Origin: an uncultured Desulfobacterales bacterium
GTDB taxonomy: Bacteria > Desulfobacterota > Desulfobulbia > Desulfobulbales > Desulfocapsaceae
DNA length: 64,000 bases
Reading direction: 5' to 3'
Assembly (NCBI GenBank): GCA_937915545.1
Contig: CALGIJ010000019.1
Coordinates: 496,001 to 560,000 of the forward strand
Shown here piece after piece: positions 15,913 through 27,146 of the stretch. The translations under genes and the position numbers were made by a program. A model generated the notes under the pieces. The model had not been told where the DNA came from, made no database searches, and saw nothing but the letters and a program-made list of their open reading frames with translations. Within the stretch, counting starts at the first letter, position 1. Each line of letters opens with the position of its first letter.

Positions 15913-18564
15913 ATGAAAGGAAACGAAATCCGCCGCAGGTTCCTGCAGTATTTCACTGAGAGAAATCATACCCTGGTGGAGAGCTCCTCGCTTGTACCCA
16001 AGGACGACCCGACCCTGCTCTTCACCAATGCCGGCATGGTCCAGTTCAAAATGGTGTTCATGGGCGAGGACAAACGCGACTACAGCCGCGCCGTCACCAG
16101 CCAGCGCTGCGTCCGTGCCGGTGGCAAGCACAACGACCTCGAGAACGTTGGCTATACCGCTCGCCATCATACCTTCTTCGAAATGCTCGGCAATTTTTCC
16201 TTCGGCGACTACTTCAAGGAGGAGGCGATTCGCTTCGCCTGGGAGTTTCTGACGGTGGAACTGGGCGTGCCCGCGGAAAAGTTATGGGTGACCGTCTATG
16301 AAGACGATGACGAGGCCTGGGGGCTGTGGGAAAAAGTGGAAACCCTGCCCAAGGGGCGGATCGTGCGCATGGGCGAAAAGGACAATTTTTGGGCCATGGG
16401 TGACACCGGCCCCTGCGGGCCCTGCTCGGAGATCCATATCGATCAGGGCATCGAGGCAGGCTGCGGACGGCCTGACTGTGCTCTAGGCTGCGACTGCGAC
16501 CGTTTTCTCGAGCTGTGGAATCTCGTTTTTATGCAGTTCAATCGCAGTGCCGACGGTACCATGACCAGGCTGCCGAAGCCGAGCATAGACACCGGCATGG
16601 GCCTCGAACGGGTCGCGGCGGTGCTCCAGGGTAAGCGCAACAACTACGAGTCAGACCTCTTCCAGCCGATCATCGCCCGTCTTCAGGATCTCTCCGGCAA
16701 GATGTATGGCCGCGCCCCTCAGGACGATGTGGCGATGCGCGTCATCGCCGACCATGCCCGCGCCACCACCTTCCTCGTCTCAGATGGGGTTCTGCCGAGC
16801 AATGAGGGCGCCGGGTACGTTCTGCGTCGTATCGTCCGCCGTGCCGTCCGTTACGGAAAGCATCTTGGCCTCGACAAGTCATTCATGGCCGAAGTCTGTC
16901 GCACGGTGGTAGAGGAAATGGCCTTGGCGTACCCCCACCTGCACGGGACGACGGCGCTGCTCGAAAAGGTTGTCACCAAGGAGGAGGAACGCTTTCGCGA
17001 AACCCTGGAGCACGGCCTTGCCCTCCTCGACGAAGAGATCGCCCGGATGGTTGCCGGGAAGGCGACGGTCATTTCCGGTGACTTCATCTTCAAGCTGTAC
17101 GACACCTTCGGTTTTCCTTTCGACATCGTGCGCGATATCGCTCTGGAAAAGGGGCTGGGTTTTGACGAGGCCGGGTTCGCGGCCGAAATGGAGGCACAGC
17201 GCAAAAAGTCACGATCCTCGCGAAAAGGCGAGGGCATGAAGCTTTTCGACGAGGGGGTGAAGCACCTCGCCGCAACCGGCCAGACATGCACCTTTGTCGG
17301 CTACGATACGCTCTCAGCCGACACTCGCGTCGCCGGTCTGCTCGATAGCGACGGCGCTGCCGTCGATGCCCTCGACTGTGGCGAAAAAGGGCGGCTGTTC
17401 GTCGAATGTACGCCTTTCTACGCCGAGTCTGGTGGGCAGATGGGGGACTGTGGCGAGGTGCATTGGCCAGGGGGGCGGGCTCATGTGGTGGCGACGACAA
17501 CCGCGGCAGGCAAGATCGTCCTTCACGAGGTGGAGGTGAGCGAAGGGAAGCTTTCGGTGGGACAGAACATCACCCTCACCGTCGACCGGGAGCGGCGCCT
17601 CGCCACGGCGGTGCATCACACCGCCACCCATCTTCTTCACAGTGCCCTGCGCCAGACACTTGGCGATCATGTCAAGCAGGCTGGCTCGCTGGTTGGTCCG
17701 GACCGTCTGCGCTTCGACTTCACGCACTTTTCTCCTCTCACCGAGGAACAGCTTGCCCAGGTCGAGTCGCTCGTCAACCGGCAGATCTGGGAAAACGCGG
17801 CCGTGGCCACACGCATCGTCGATCGTGAGGAAGCGGTCAAGGAGGGCGCCATGGCCCTCTTTGGCGAGAAGTATGAGGAAAAGGTGCGCGTCGTCTCGCT
17901 CGCCGATTTCAGCAAGGAACTCTGTGGCGGCACCCACGTCGCGGCGGCTGGGCAACTGGGGCTGTGCCGTATCATTGCCGAGAGCGGTATCGCCTCCGGT
18001 GTGCGACGCATCGAGGCGTTGGCCGGTGCGGCGGCCTATGCCAGTGTCCGTGAACAGGAAAAACGCGAGAAGAAGGTGGCTGAGTTGCTTGGAGTCGGTA
18101 ACGTGGCGATGCTGACGGACAAGATCTCCGCCCTTATGGCGCAGAACAAGGGGCTTGAGAAACAGGTCGCCGAACTTTCCCGTCAGCTGGCCAGCGTCGA
18201 CCTCGACGGCCTCCTCGAGCAGCCGCCTATCGTGGAAGGATTGGCGGTGGTGGCGGCGGAGATCGCGCTGGACAGCGCCAAGACGCTGCGCGAGGTGGGA
18301 GACCGCGTTCGTGACCGCTTGAGCTCAGGGGTGGCTGTACTCGCCGGGGTCGTTGCCGACAAAGTGGCGCTTTTGGCAGTGGTCACCGAGGACTTGACTG
18401 CGGTGATCAAAGCCGGGGATCTCGTCCGCGAGGTGGCGGCGATCGTCGGTGGCAAGGGCGGCGGCCGGGCAGACATGGCTCAAGCCGGAGGTCCGATGAC
18501 CGACAAGATTGGCGAGGCGGTGCGGGCGGTGCCGGAAATCGTCAGGAAGCTGGTCCGGCGCTAA
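15913..18564 (+). CDS. alaS: Alanyl-tRNA synthetase
   Basis: An 883-residue class II aminoacyl-tRNA synthetase. It has the catalytic core (TNAGMVQFKMVF, RCVRAGGKHNDLENVG), the editing domain with zinc-binding HHTATHLLH, the later CGGTHV, and the C-terminal dimerisation and tRNA-binding C-Ala region ending RADMAQAGG. Length matches the family. The in-frame ATG at 15838 would add 25 unconserved residues; MKGNEIRRRFLQYF at 15913 is the canonical beginning. The ribosome site is weak. Confidence 0.98.
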   Translation: MKGNEIRRRFLQYFTERNHTLVESSSLVPKDDPTLLFTNAGMVQFKMVFMGEDKRDYSRAVTSQRCVRAGGKHNDLENVGYTARHHTFFEMLGNFSFGDYFKEEAIRFAWEFLTVELGVPAEKLWVTVYEDDDEAWGLWEKVETLPKGRIVRMGEKDNFWAMGDTGPCGPCSEIHIDQGIEAGCGRPDCALGCDCDRFLELWNLVFMQFNRSADGTMTRLPKPSIDTGMGLERVAAVLQGKRNNYESDLFQPIIARLQDLSGKMYGRAPQDDVAMRVIADHARATTFLVSDGVLPSNEGAGYVLRRIVRRAVRYGKHLGLDKSFMAEVCRTVVEEMALAYPHLHGTTALLEKVVTKEEERFRETLEHGLALLDEEIARMVAGKATVISGDFIFKLYDTFGFPFDIVRDIALEKGLGFDEAGFAAEMEAQRKKSRSSRKGEGMKLFDEGVKHLAATGQTCTFVGYDTLSADTRVAGLLDSDGAAVDALDCGEKGRLFVECTPFYAESGGQMGDCGEVHWPGGRAHVVATTTAAGKIVLHEVEVSEGKLSVGQNITLTVDRERRLATAVHHTATHLLHSALRQTLGDHVKQAGSLVGPDRLRFDFTHFSPLTEEQLAQVESLVNRQIWENAAVATRIVDREEAVKEGAMALFGEKYEEKVRVVSLADFSKELCGGTHVAAAGQLGLCRIIAESGIASGVRRIEALAGAAAYASVREQEKREKKVAELLGVGNVAMLTDKISALMAQNKGLEKQVAELSRQLASVDLDGLLEQPPIVEGLAVVAAEIALDSAKTLREVGDRVRDRLSSGVAVLAGVVADKVALLAVVTEDLTAVIKAGDLVREVAAIVGGKGGGRADMAQAGGPMTDKIGEAVRAVPEIVRKLVRR

Positions 18565-18601
18565 ACGCTTCCGCGAAATTGTGAGGAAGGGACGCGTCTC
18601 T

Positions 18602-18628
18602 GCGACGTGGTGCCATGCCCCACGTCGC
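18602..18628 (+). terminator. Hairpin after alaS
   Basis: GCGACGTGG (18602-18610) and CCACGTCGC (18620-18628) form a perfect 9-bp stem with a 9-nt loop. No T-run follows; it is a likely transcript end by position. Confidence 0.5.
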
Positions 18629-18653
18629 GGGGCGGCCGAGCCCTATAAAGTAG

Positions 18654-18682
18654 TTGACAGAGCTATATATATACAGTAAGAA
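18654..18682 (+). promoter_or_regulatory. Promoter region of the F1 ATP synthase operon
   Basis: A consensus TTGACA (18654-18659) is followed by a TATATATATA tract and a weaker -10 candidate TAAGAA (18677-18682, 17-bp spacer). This AT-rich island stands out in GC-rich DNA and lies about 145 bp before the first operon gene. Confidence 0.6.
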
Positions 18683-18826
18683 TTTTCTGCTATTGTGAAT
18701 GGCGGTTCAGCCAAAATCCTGTCGTTTTAGTCGGTATTTAGTAGGGATATGAGACTGCGGTCATCATCCATCATCGCGATGGATGTAGAGTTTTATAGTT
18801 TTTTTCGTTAAGCGGGAGCAGCGGAC

Positions 18827-19252
18827 ATGGTTACGACGGATATCACACTGTTCATTCAGATTGTCAACATGGTTGTGCTCATGTTTCTCCTCAACGGAGT
18901 TCTTTACAAGCCCATAAAGAACATCCTGCGGGAGAGATCTGAAAAGATCAAGGGCATGCAGGAAAACATCCTGAAGTTTGAAAAGAATGCCAAACAGCGG
19001 CAGGAAGAGGTCGATGCCAAGATGTCGCTGGCTTCCGGCAAGGCCAAAGCCGCTCTGGATTCAGCCAGGGCCTCGGCCCAGGCGGAAGGGGACGCAAAGA
19101 TTGCCAAGATTCGTGCGGAGGTCGATGCTGCCAAGGAGGCCCGTCTCACCGAACTGCGGGCACAGATTGACAGCGCAAGAACCAGCCTGCAGGGTGATCT
19201 CGATGGATTCGCTGCGGAGATGGCTGGCAAAATTCTCGGGAGGAGCCTCTAA
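18827..19252 (+). CDS. F0F1 ATP synthase subunit b' (AtpF2)
   Basis: A 141-residue stator subunit: an N-terminal membrane helix (about 7-27, FIQIVNMVVLMFLLNGVLY) followed by a long charged coiled coil (about 33-125) that reaches up to the F1 head, ending MAGKILGRSL. Two different b-type genes in tandem, as here, are common in deltaproteobacteria and cyanobacteria and imply a b/b' heterodimer. It is the first gene of the operon; the atpF start follows after 1 nt. Confidence 0.93.
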   Translation: MVTTDITLFIQIVNMVVLMFLLNGVLYKPIKNILRERSEKIKGMQENILKFEKNAKQRQEEVDAKMSLASGKAKAALDSARASAQAEGDAKIAKIRAEVDAAKEARLTELRAQIDSARTSLQGDLDGFAAEMAGKILGRSL

Positions 19253-19253
19253 C

Positions 19254-19901
19254 ATGAAGCAAGTAAAGAGTTTAACCGGGTTTATAGGGGTCATTGTCCT
19301 GACCCTTCTCTTTGTCTGCGGCAATATCCCTTGCTACGCTTCTTCGGACGCGGCCGCACCGGCGGTCGACAGTCATGCGGCGGCATCGGATGGTGGTCAT
19401 GTCTCGTCGAGTCTCTCCCCGGCGAAGATCAAGGATCTCGGCTGGAGGATTGTCAACTTCATCGCTTTGGTGATCATTCTCGTCAAGTTCGGTGCCAAGC
19501 CCATCGGCGCGGGACTGGCCGCTCGCCGCAAAGGAATACAGGACGAGATCGAGGAACTGCAGCGTAAACGGGCTGAAGCCGAGAAATCCTATAACGAATT
19601 CCAGGCTAAGCTCGCCTCGGTGGAATCGGAGATCGACAAGATTGTCGATCGTGCTGTAGCCCAGGCGGAAATCGAAAAGACCAAGATCCTCGAAAAGGCC
19701 GAGCAGGCAGCTCAGGACCTCAAGCGTTCGGCGGAAATGGCCATCCAAAACGAGTTGACCGTGGCCCGTCGCACCTTGAAAAATGATATTGCCGAACAGG
19801 CTGCGGTCATGGCGGAGAAGCTCATCGTCAGCAATCTCACCGCGGACGACCAGGTGAAGATCATCGATAACTACTTAGCCAAAGTGGGGGCCGTACAGTG
19901 A
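19254..19901 (+). CDS. atpF: F0F1 ATP synthase subunit b with N-terminal signal peptide
   Basis: A 215-residue stator subunit. It begins with a signal-peptide-like segment (about 1-30, ending PCYASS), a low-complexity Ala/Ser linker, then the membrane helix at about 62-82 (WRIVNFIALVIILVKFG) and a long coiled coil to the C-terminus. The extra signal sequence is seen in several deltaproteobacterial b subunits and would place the N-terminus in the periplasm. AGGAG lies upstream of the ATG. The end overlaps the atpH start (GTGA). Confidence 0.94.
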   Translation: MKQVKSLTGFIGVIVLTLLFVCGNIPCYASSDAAAPAVDSHAAASDGGHVSSSLSPAKIKDLGWRIVNFIALVIILVKFGAKPIGAGLAARRKGIQDEIEELQRKRAEAEKSYNEFQAKLASVESEIDKIVDRAVAQAEIEKTKILEKAEQAAQDLKRSAEMAIQNELTVARRTLKNDIAEQAAVMAEKLIVSNLTADDQVKIIDNYLAKVGAVQ

Positions 19902-20443
19902 AACAGACAATCCTCGCAAGACGTTACGCCAAGGCCATCTTTGCGGTAGGCCAGGATCAGGCGACCTACGAGCAGTACAACGAGGTGCTTCAGGGATTGG
20001 CGGAACTGTTTGTTTCCCTCCCCGAGGTCGCCGATGCGGTTACCAATCCCCTGTACCCCATGGATGTCAAGGAAAAGGTGATGCAGGGCATCGTCGCTTC
20101 CATGGGCGTCGATAAGGTGGTCGGGAACTTTCTCAACCTGCTCGTGCAGAAGAAACGCGCCGGACTGCTACCGGAGATTGCCGAGGCCTATCAGGGCATG
20201 GTCGATGGGGCGAAGAACATTTGCCACGGTAACGTCGTTTCGGCAGTGGAAATGAACGATGAGCTCAAGGCTCACGTACAGAAGGTTTTAGAAAAGTTAA
20301 CAGGCAAGAAGGTCAAGCTCTCGACCAGTGTTGATCCGACGATCATTGGCGGGATCATCGCCAAGGTCGGCGATCTGGTTCTGGACGGAAGCATCAGGAC
20401 GCAACTTGCAGGTTTAAAAGAATCCATCAAGGGGAGAGAATAG
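19898..20443 (+). CDS. atpH: F0F1 ATP synthase subunit delta
   Basis: A 181-residue subunit that ties the b stalk to the top of the alpha3beta3 head. It starts with GTG overlapping the atpF stop by 4 nt. Typical features are ARRYAKAIFAVG near the N-terminus and the C-terminal STSVDPTIIGGIIAKVGD motif. The alpha gene begins at the very next base after the stop. Confidence 0.96.
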   Translation: MKQTILARRYAKAIFAVGQDQATYEQYNEVLQGLAELFVSLPEVADAVTNPLYPMDVKEKVMQGIVASMGVDKVVGNFLNLLVQKKRAGLLPEIAEAYQGMVDGAKNICHGNVVSAVEMNDELKAHVQKVLEKLTGKKVKLSTSVDPTIIGGIIAKVGDLVLDGSIRTQLAGLKESIKGRE

Positions 20444-21967
<1,524 letters not shown>

Positions 21968-21985
21968 TCACGAAAAGGTCAAGAT

Positions 21986-22855
21986 ATGGCGAGTTTAAAG
22001 GAAGTAAAACTGAAGATCGCGGGCGTCAAGAAGACGGCTCAGATCACCAAGGCCATGAACATGGTTGCTGCGGCGAAGCTCCGCAGCGCCCAGGAGAAGA
22101 TGGAGGCGTTCAGACCCTACGCTGCCAAATTCAACGAGGCCATGTCGAACCTGTCGGGGGGAGCCAATACCACGGGCTTTCCTCTGATGGAGGTTCGCGA
22201 TGTCAAAACCGTTGAAATCGTCGTAGTCACTTCCGACCGGGGCCTGTGCGGATCCTTCAATGCCAACATCATCAAACTTGCTTTGAAGATGAAAAGAGAA
22301 TACGAAGCTGCCGGCAAAAAGGTCAGCTTCGTATGCGTCGGAAAGAAGGGTGCTCAGCTGCTCGGCAAGACCGGTTGTGTCAGAAAGAGCTATCGTGACA
22401 TCATGAGTTCCTTCCAGATGTTCCACGCCAGAGAAGTTGCAACGGACATCGCCTCACAGTTTCTCAGCGGGGCTAGTGACAAGGTCGAGATCATCTACAG
22501 CAATTTCAAATCGGTGGCCGCTCAGGTTCCAGCCGTATCGTCTCTGCTGCCGGTTCAGCCGACAACCGAGCAGGCGGCGAAGGAGAAAAGTTTCTCAGGT
22601 GAGTACATCTACGAGCCTTCTACCGAAGAAATCATGGATGTTCTGCAGCCACTATACCTCAACGTCATCGTTTATCACGCAATGCTCGAAGTCGGGGCGA
22701 GCGAACACGCTGCACGCATGACGGCGATGGATAATGCCACCAACGCGTGCAAGGATATGGTGAGGAGCCTCAGCATCATCTACAACAAGGCACGACAGGC
22801 AGCGGTAACCAGCGAACTGATGGATATTGTCGGCGGTGCGGAAGCCCTTAAGTAA
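21986..22855 (+). CDS. atpG: F0F1 ATP synthase subunit gamma
   Basis: A 289-residue central-shaft subunit. N-terminal coiled-coil helix with ITKAMNMVAAAKLRSAQ (about 22-38), the conserved SDRGLCGSFNANI (about 81-93), and C-terminal ARMTAMDNATNA (about 250-261). It is separated from atpA by 18 bp and from atpD by 49 bp. Confidence 0.98.
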   Translation: MASLKEVKLKIAGVKKTAQITKAMNMVAAAKLRSAQEKMEAFRPYAAKFNEAMSNLSGGANTTGFPLMEVRDVKTVEIVVVTSDRGLCGSFNANIIKLALKMKREYEAAGKKVSFVCVGKKGAQLLGKTGCVRKSYRDIMSSFQMFHAREVATDIASQFLSGASDKVEIIYSNFKSVAAQVPAVSSLLPVQPTTEQAAKEKSFSGEYIYEPSTEEIMDVLQPLYLNVIVYHAMLEVGASEHAARMTAMDNATNACKDMVRSLSIIYNKARQAAVTSELMDIVGGAEALK

Positions 22856-22904
22856 ACACTTATCATTTGTGATAATTTCAGACTTTGAGGAGAGGTAAGT
22901 CCCA

Positions 22905-24326
22905 ATGAGCGAACAAAAAATAGGAAAAATCACGCAGGTCATCGGTCCTGTAGTAGACGTTGAGTTCGAGCCCGGCAAATTGCCGAATATTCTCAACGCC
23001 TGCTTTGTTACCAATCCCGGTATCAATGACCAAGAGGACAATCTGGTCATCGAGGTCGCACAGCACCTCGGTGATAACGTCTGCCGCTGCATCGCCATGG
23101 ACCAGACCGACGGTCTGGTGCGCGGCATGGCAGTAAAGGACAGTGGTAAGGCTATCACCATTCCCGTCGGCGAAGCCGCCCTCGGTCGCATCATGAACGT
23201 CGTCGGTCGTCCGGTTGACGGGCTTGGCCCGATCAGCTCTCCCAAGGCTTTGCCGATCCATCGTGAGGCTCCGCAGTTTACCGAGCAAAACACCGAGGTG
23301 CGCGTCCTTGAGACGGGTATCAAGGTTATCGATCTTCTCGTACCGTTCCCACTCGGTGGCAAGATGGGTCTGTTCGGCGGTGCCGGTTGCGGCAAGACCG
23401 TTATCATGATGGAGATGGTTAACAACATCGCCATGCACCACGGCGGTATCTCGGTCTTCTGCGGTGTTGGCGAGAGAACCCGTGAAGGCAATGACCTCTA
23501 TCACGAAATGAAGGAATCAGGCGTTCTTCCCAAGGCCGCCCTGGTGTACGGACAGATGACCGAACCTCCGGGGGCGCGCGCGCGCGTCGCTCTCACCGGG
23601 TTGACCGCTGCTGAATACTTCCGTGACGAGGCCGGTCAAGACGTGCTTCTCTTCATCGACAACATCTTCCGTTTCACCCAGGCTGGCTCGGAAGTGTCTG
23701 CGCTTCTCGGACGTATCCCCTCGGCGGTTGGTTACCAGCCGACTCTGGCTACCGACCTCGGTGCCCTTCAAGAGAGGATTACTTCTACCAATAAAGGATC
23801 TATCACCGCCGTTCAGTGTGTTTACGTTCCTGCTGACGACTTGACCGACCCCGCCCCGGCCACAACCTTCGCGCACCTCGACGGAACTGTCGTTCTCTCC
23901 CGCCAGATCGCCGAGCTTGGCATCTACCCGGCGGTGGATCCCCTTGACTCAACCTCGAGGATCCTCGATCCGAACGTTATCGGCAAGGATCATTATCAGG
24001 TAGCTCGCGGAGTTCAAGTGACCCTGCAGAAATACAAGGACCTTAAGGATATCATCGCCATTCTTGGAATGGACGAGCTCTCCGAAGAGGATCAGCAGCT
24101 GGTATCCCGGGCTCGTAAAGTTCAGAGGTTCCTTTCTCAGCCGTTCACTGTGGCCGAGGTCTTTACCGGTATGGCTGGCAAGTTCGTCAAAGTTGCCGAC
24201 ACCGTTCAGGGCTTCAAGGAAATTCTCGAGGGCAAGCATGACGATCTCAACGAGAACTCCTTCTACATGGTGGGATCGATCGATGAAGCCGTCGCCAAGG
24301 ATGCCAAAGCCAAAAGCGCGGCATAA
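22905..24326 (+). CDS. atpD: F0F1 ATP synthase subunit beta
   Basis: The 473-residue catalytic subunit. P-loop GGAGCGKTV (about 154-162), catalytic glutamate region GERTREGNDLY (about 187-197), and LLFIDNIFRFTQAGSEVSA (about 247-265). The P-loop carries Cys in place of the usual Val (GGAGVGKT). Start at 22905 follows GAGGAGAGGT. Confidence 0.98.
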   Translation: MSEQKIGKITQVIGPVVDVEFEPGKLPNILNACFVTNPGINDQEDNLVIEVAQHLGDNVCRCIAMDQTDGLVRGMAVKDSGKAITIPVGEAALGRIMNVVGRPVDGLGPISSPKALPIHREAPQFTEQNTEVRVLETGIKVIDLLVPFPLGGKMGLFGGAGCGKTVIMMEMVNNIAMHHGGISVFCGVGERTREGNDLYHEMKESGVLPKAALVYGQMTEPPGARARVALTGLTAAEYFRDEAGQDVLLFIDNIFRFTQAGSEVSALLGRIPSAVGYQPTLATDLGALQERITSTNKGSITAVQCVYVPADDLTDPAPATTFAHLDGTVVLSRQIAELGIYPAVDPLDSTSRILDPNVIGKDHYQVARGVQVTLQKYKDLKDIIAILGMDELSEEDQQLVSRARKVQRFLSQPFTVAEVFTGMAGKFVKVADTVQGFKEILEGKHDDLNENSFYMVGSIDEAVAKDAKAKSAA

Positions 24327-24349
24327 CACTCATCCAAGGGGAAGGATAA

Positions 24350-24763
24350 ATGGGACAGCAGATAAGACTTGAGGTCGTCACCCCGGCTGGCGCAAAGATT
24401 AACGAAGATGTCGATATCGTTAATGCGCCGGGGTTTGGAGGGGACTTCGGTGTACTGGCTAACCATGCTCCCTTTCTTTCCACGATCAAGATCGGCACCT
24501 TGACCTATCAGATCGGCAACAAGCGCGAGAGTCTGATGGTAAGCGGAGGATTCTGCGAGGTGTCGAACAACAAGATCACCTTTCTCGTCGAAAGCGCCGA
24601 GAGAGGGGGTGAGATCGATGTGGAAAGAGCTCTCAAAGCTAAGGAGAGAGCGGAAAGGCGGCTGGCGCAAGCTGCGCAGCAGACCGAAAACTTTAACCGC
24701 AGGCGCGCGGAAGTAGCTTTGCAAAGGGCGTTGGCTCGGTTGAAGGTAGCAAATCTCAAATAG
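24350..24763 (+). CDS. atpC: F0F1 ATP synthase subunit epsilon
   Basis: A 137-residue subunit with the N-terminal beta-sandwich (PGFGGDFGVLANHAPFLSTI, about 27-46) and a C-terminal helical hairpin rich in Arg/Ala/Glu (about 85-137), which in other bacteria can inhibit ATP hydrolysis. It closes the operon; a terminator follows at 24801. Confidence 0.97.
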   Translation: MGQQIRLEVVTPAGAKINEDVDIVNAPGFGGDFGVLANHAPFLSTIKIGTLTYQIGNKRESLMVSGGFCEVSNNKITFLVESAERGGEIDVERALKAKERAERRLAQAAQQTENFNRRRAEVALQRALARLKVANLK

Positions 24764-24800
24764 TACATAGTCGATCAACGTTCGACTCAGGTTTATGAAG

Positions 24801-24843
24801 CAGGCGCCGTCCCTCTGAAGAGGGATGGCGCCTGTTTGCGTTT
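24801..24843 (+). terminator. Terminator of the F1 ATP synthase operon
   Basis: CAGGCGCC (24801-24808) pairs with GGCGCCTG (24827-24834); an inner CCCTCT/AGAGGG stem extends the hairpin. TTTGCGTTT follows. Confidence 0.85.
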
Positions 24844-24854
24844 GTAGGTGTGGA

Positions 24855-24886
24855 TGCCGAAAAGACGCTTTTCTTGAAAATCGGCA
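24855..24886. terminator. Nested inverted repeat between convergent atpC and amidase genes
   Basis: TGCCGA (24855-24860) and TCGGCA (24881-24886) enclose GAAAAG/CTTTTC (24859-24864 and 24868-24873). It could serve as a weak terminator for the minus-strand amidase gene ending at 24985. Confidence 0.3.
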
Positions 24887-24984
24887 AGGGACGACCAGGA
24901 CCCTTTCGCTACGCCGCTAGAGGGAATGATGCAGGAAGAGTGAGGACCCGACCACAGTCTGCAAGGGCGCAAACATTGCGGTAA

Positions 24985-26898
24985 CTAGCGCAGTTGGGCA
25001 CTGGTATCGTTGATGTAGGAACGGACGCCTTCGGCAATTTCCCGACAGATGGATTCGAGGAAACCGGGCGATTTGAGATTTTCGACATCCTTGTCGTTGG
25101 TGAGAAAAGCCAACTCGATGAGGATGGCAGGCATTTGTGCACCGATAAGCACATAGAACGGTGCCTGTTTGACACCGAGATTCTTGATGTCGACAGAGCT
25201 TTTTTTGTCATCCTTGGTGATGATCGAGTTGTGAACTTGCTGTGCCAGTCGAGAGGACTCGTCGATTTTCGAGTTTTTCATGATGTCGGCAAGAATGTCC
25301 TGCAACTCGCTCATCTGGTGGGTGGATGTGGCATTCTCACGGGCTGCGACGCGCATCGCTTCCGCATTGGTTGTGAGATTGAGAAAATAGGTTTCCAGGC
25401 CTCTCACTTTGGCAGAAGGATGAGCGTTGAGGTGCAGCGAAATGAAGAGATCGGCATTGTTGGTATTGGCCAGTGCGGTGCGCTCCTCGAGGGAGATGAA
25501 CGTGTCGTCCTTCCTGGTCAGAACGACCTCGCAGCCCAACTCCTTTGCGAGCATGGGAGCAAGACGCTTGGCGACATCGAGGACGATATCCTTTTCCTTC
25601 ATACCAAAAGCCATGGCTCCCGGATCTTTGCCACCATGGCCTGGGTCGAGGACAATCTTTTTCACCCCGAGACCGAGTTGTTGAGCCAGTGATAGAGGCT
25701 TGCTCTGGGGAATTGGTTCCACCTTGGCGACCTGCGCGGGTTTCTGTGGAGGAGAAATGGTAAATTTCCTCGTCTCGCGCAGTGTGACAATCTCAGGGGG
25801 AGTGCTGGGTTCGTTGATCTTTGTCGGCGCTTTTTCGGCAGACGAAGAGACCGTCGCAACGGCCACTGTGTTGGAGCTGTCGGGGGCGGCAGTTTGGGGC
25901 GTCTTGATAGTGGCCTCTGATGATGGAACGGAGGAGGCAGGAGTTGGGGCAACGGCAGCGGCTGGGAGAGGAGTTGTGACAAGCTTTTCGCCTCGAACAT
26001 CGACGACGACGCGGAATGGGTCGGGAAGGCTGTAAATTTTATAGCTGGAGATGGACTCGATGTCGAGGACGACTCGCACAGTATCGGGTGAAAACTGGCC
26101 GGTACGGATACGCTTCAGCAGCCCGTCATCAATGGGTACCGGTGCGCGGTATTGAGGTTCGATATAACTCTTCTTGAAGTCGATATAGAGCCTCCGCGGA
26201 GTGTTGGCCGTTTCTTCGAGGAGGATTTCTTTGTAATTCACTGGTCCCGAGGCCATGATGACGACACGGGTATAATTGTCTGAAGACCAGTATTTGACAG
26301 GCAGGACATAGCTGAGCTTACTGTCGCCGGATGCGGAAACCATGACTTTGGGGAGCGCGATATCGTGTTCCTGCGACAGGACTTTGAGGAGGTTTTCGGC
26401 GCTGGGAAGCATGTCCCCGTTGGGATGGGAAGTTACGATTTCGCTAAAGTATTCTGCAGCTTTGGGCGGGTTTGATCTTTTATCGAGGTAGATCTGGCCA
26501 AGGGCCATCAGGGCATCGTCGGCCAGCCGATGCTGTGGAAAGAGCCTGGAGGTCTGCTGGTAGTAGGAGATAGCCTCGTCGAGGTCCAGCCCATTCTGGA
26601 ATCGGTCGTACATCTCGGAGTAGATTCTGCCGAGGATGAAAAGGCAGGAAGGGGCGACATCCGCCTTGGGGTTGGAGAGGTAGATGCGCCGGAAATTGCG
26701 TGTTCCCTTGAGCCAGTTCTCTCGGGAAGAAGAAAGGCGGGCGTCGCTCTGCAGCTGGTTATAGAAAAATTTGGCCTCTTCATACAGCCTGGCTGCCGAA
26801 GGAGCGGTGTCTTTGCTGTCGTCTGTAAGCTGGGCCACCGCCGGAAGAGATGGCAGAAGGGACCAGAAGAACAGAAAAAGTACCGCAAGACGCATCAT
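24985..26898 (-). CDS. N-acetylmuramoyl-L-alanine amidase with AMIN domain (AmiC-like)
   Basis: A 637-residue periplasmic hydrolase that cuts the bond between muramic acid and the peptide stem, needed for daughter-cell separation. It has a signal peptide (about 1-22, ending AVAQ), a TPR-like region (about 35-160) with GRIYSEMYDR and ALGQIYLDKR, an AMIN-type beta domain (about 190-300), a Pro/Ala/Ser/Thr-rich linker, and the Amidase_3 domain from about 412: DPGHGGKDPG (zinc His about 420), SLEERTALAN, SLHLNAHPS and ILIELAFLTN. The N-terminal TPR module is extra relative to E. coli AmiC. Two adjacent ATG codons start the gene. Confidence 0.94.
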   Translation of the reverse strand: MMRLAVLFLFFWSLLPSLPAVAQLTDDSKDTAPSAARLYEEAKFFYNQLQSDARLSSSRENWLKGTRNFRRIYLSNPKADVAPSCLFILGRIYSEMYDRFQNGLDLDEAISYYQQTSRLFPQHRLADDALMALGQIYLDKRSNPPKAAEYFSEIVTSHPNGDMLPSAENLLKVLSQEHDIALPKVMVSASGDSKLSYVLPVKYWSSDNYTRVVIMASGPVNYKEILLEETANTPRRLYIDFKKSYIEPQYRAPVPIDDGLLKRIRTGQFSPDTVRVVLDIESISSYKIYSLPDPFRVVVDVRGEKLVTTPLPAAAVAPTPASSVPSSEATIKTPQTAAPDSSNTVAVATVSSSAEKAPTKINEPSTPPEIVTLRETRKFTISPPQKPAQVAKVEPIPQSKPLSLAQQLGLGVKKIVLDPGHGGKDPGAMAFGMKEKDIVLDVAKRLAPMLAKELGCEVVLTRKDDTFISLEERTALANTNNADLFISLHLNAHPSAKVRGLETYFLNLTTNAEAMRVAARENATSTHQMSELQDILADIMKNSKIDESSRLAQQVHNSIITKDDKKSSVDIKNLGVKQAPFYVLIGAQMPAILIELAFLTNDKDVENLKSPGFLESICREIAEGVRSYINDTSAQLR

Positions 26899-26987
26899 TA
26901 CCCCTGAGGACGGAGATTGGTCGGTCAGCTCGAGCGAAATAAAGGAGAGGTGCCCTGAAAGACGAGTATGTGGTCGTAATTCGCGGC

Positions 26988-27016
26988 ATTATACAGGAAA
27001 CCCGCGGCCATGGCAA
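26988..27016 (-). promoter_or_regulatory. Sigma70-type promoter of the amidase gene
   Basis: On the minus strand TTGCCA (27016-27011) and a perfect TATAAT (26993-26988) are 17 bp apart, about 90 bp before the amidase start. The rest of the 248-bp gap to mutS shows no gene. Confidence 0.75.
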
Positions 27017-27146
27017 AATAAATAGGCTTGAATAAACAACACCTGCCCTGTTCTTCATGTCTCCTGGCTGAAGAAGAGACGGCAGGAAGCCAGAACAGCC
27101 AGCTGCTTCAGCACCAGGGTGCTGGGCGTAAAACTGTGGCCAGTTG

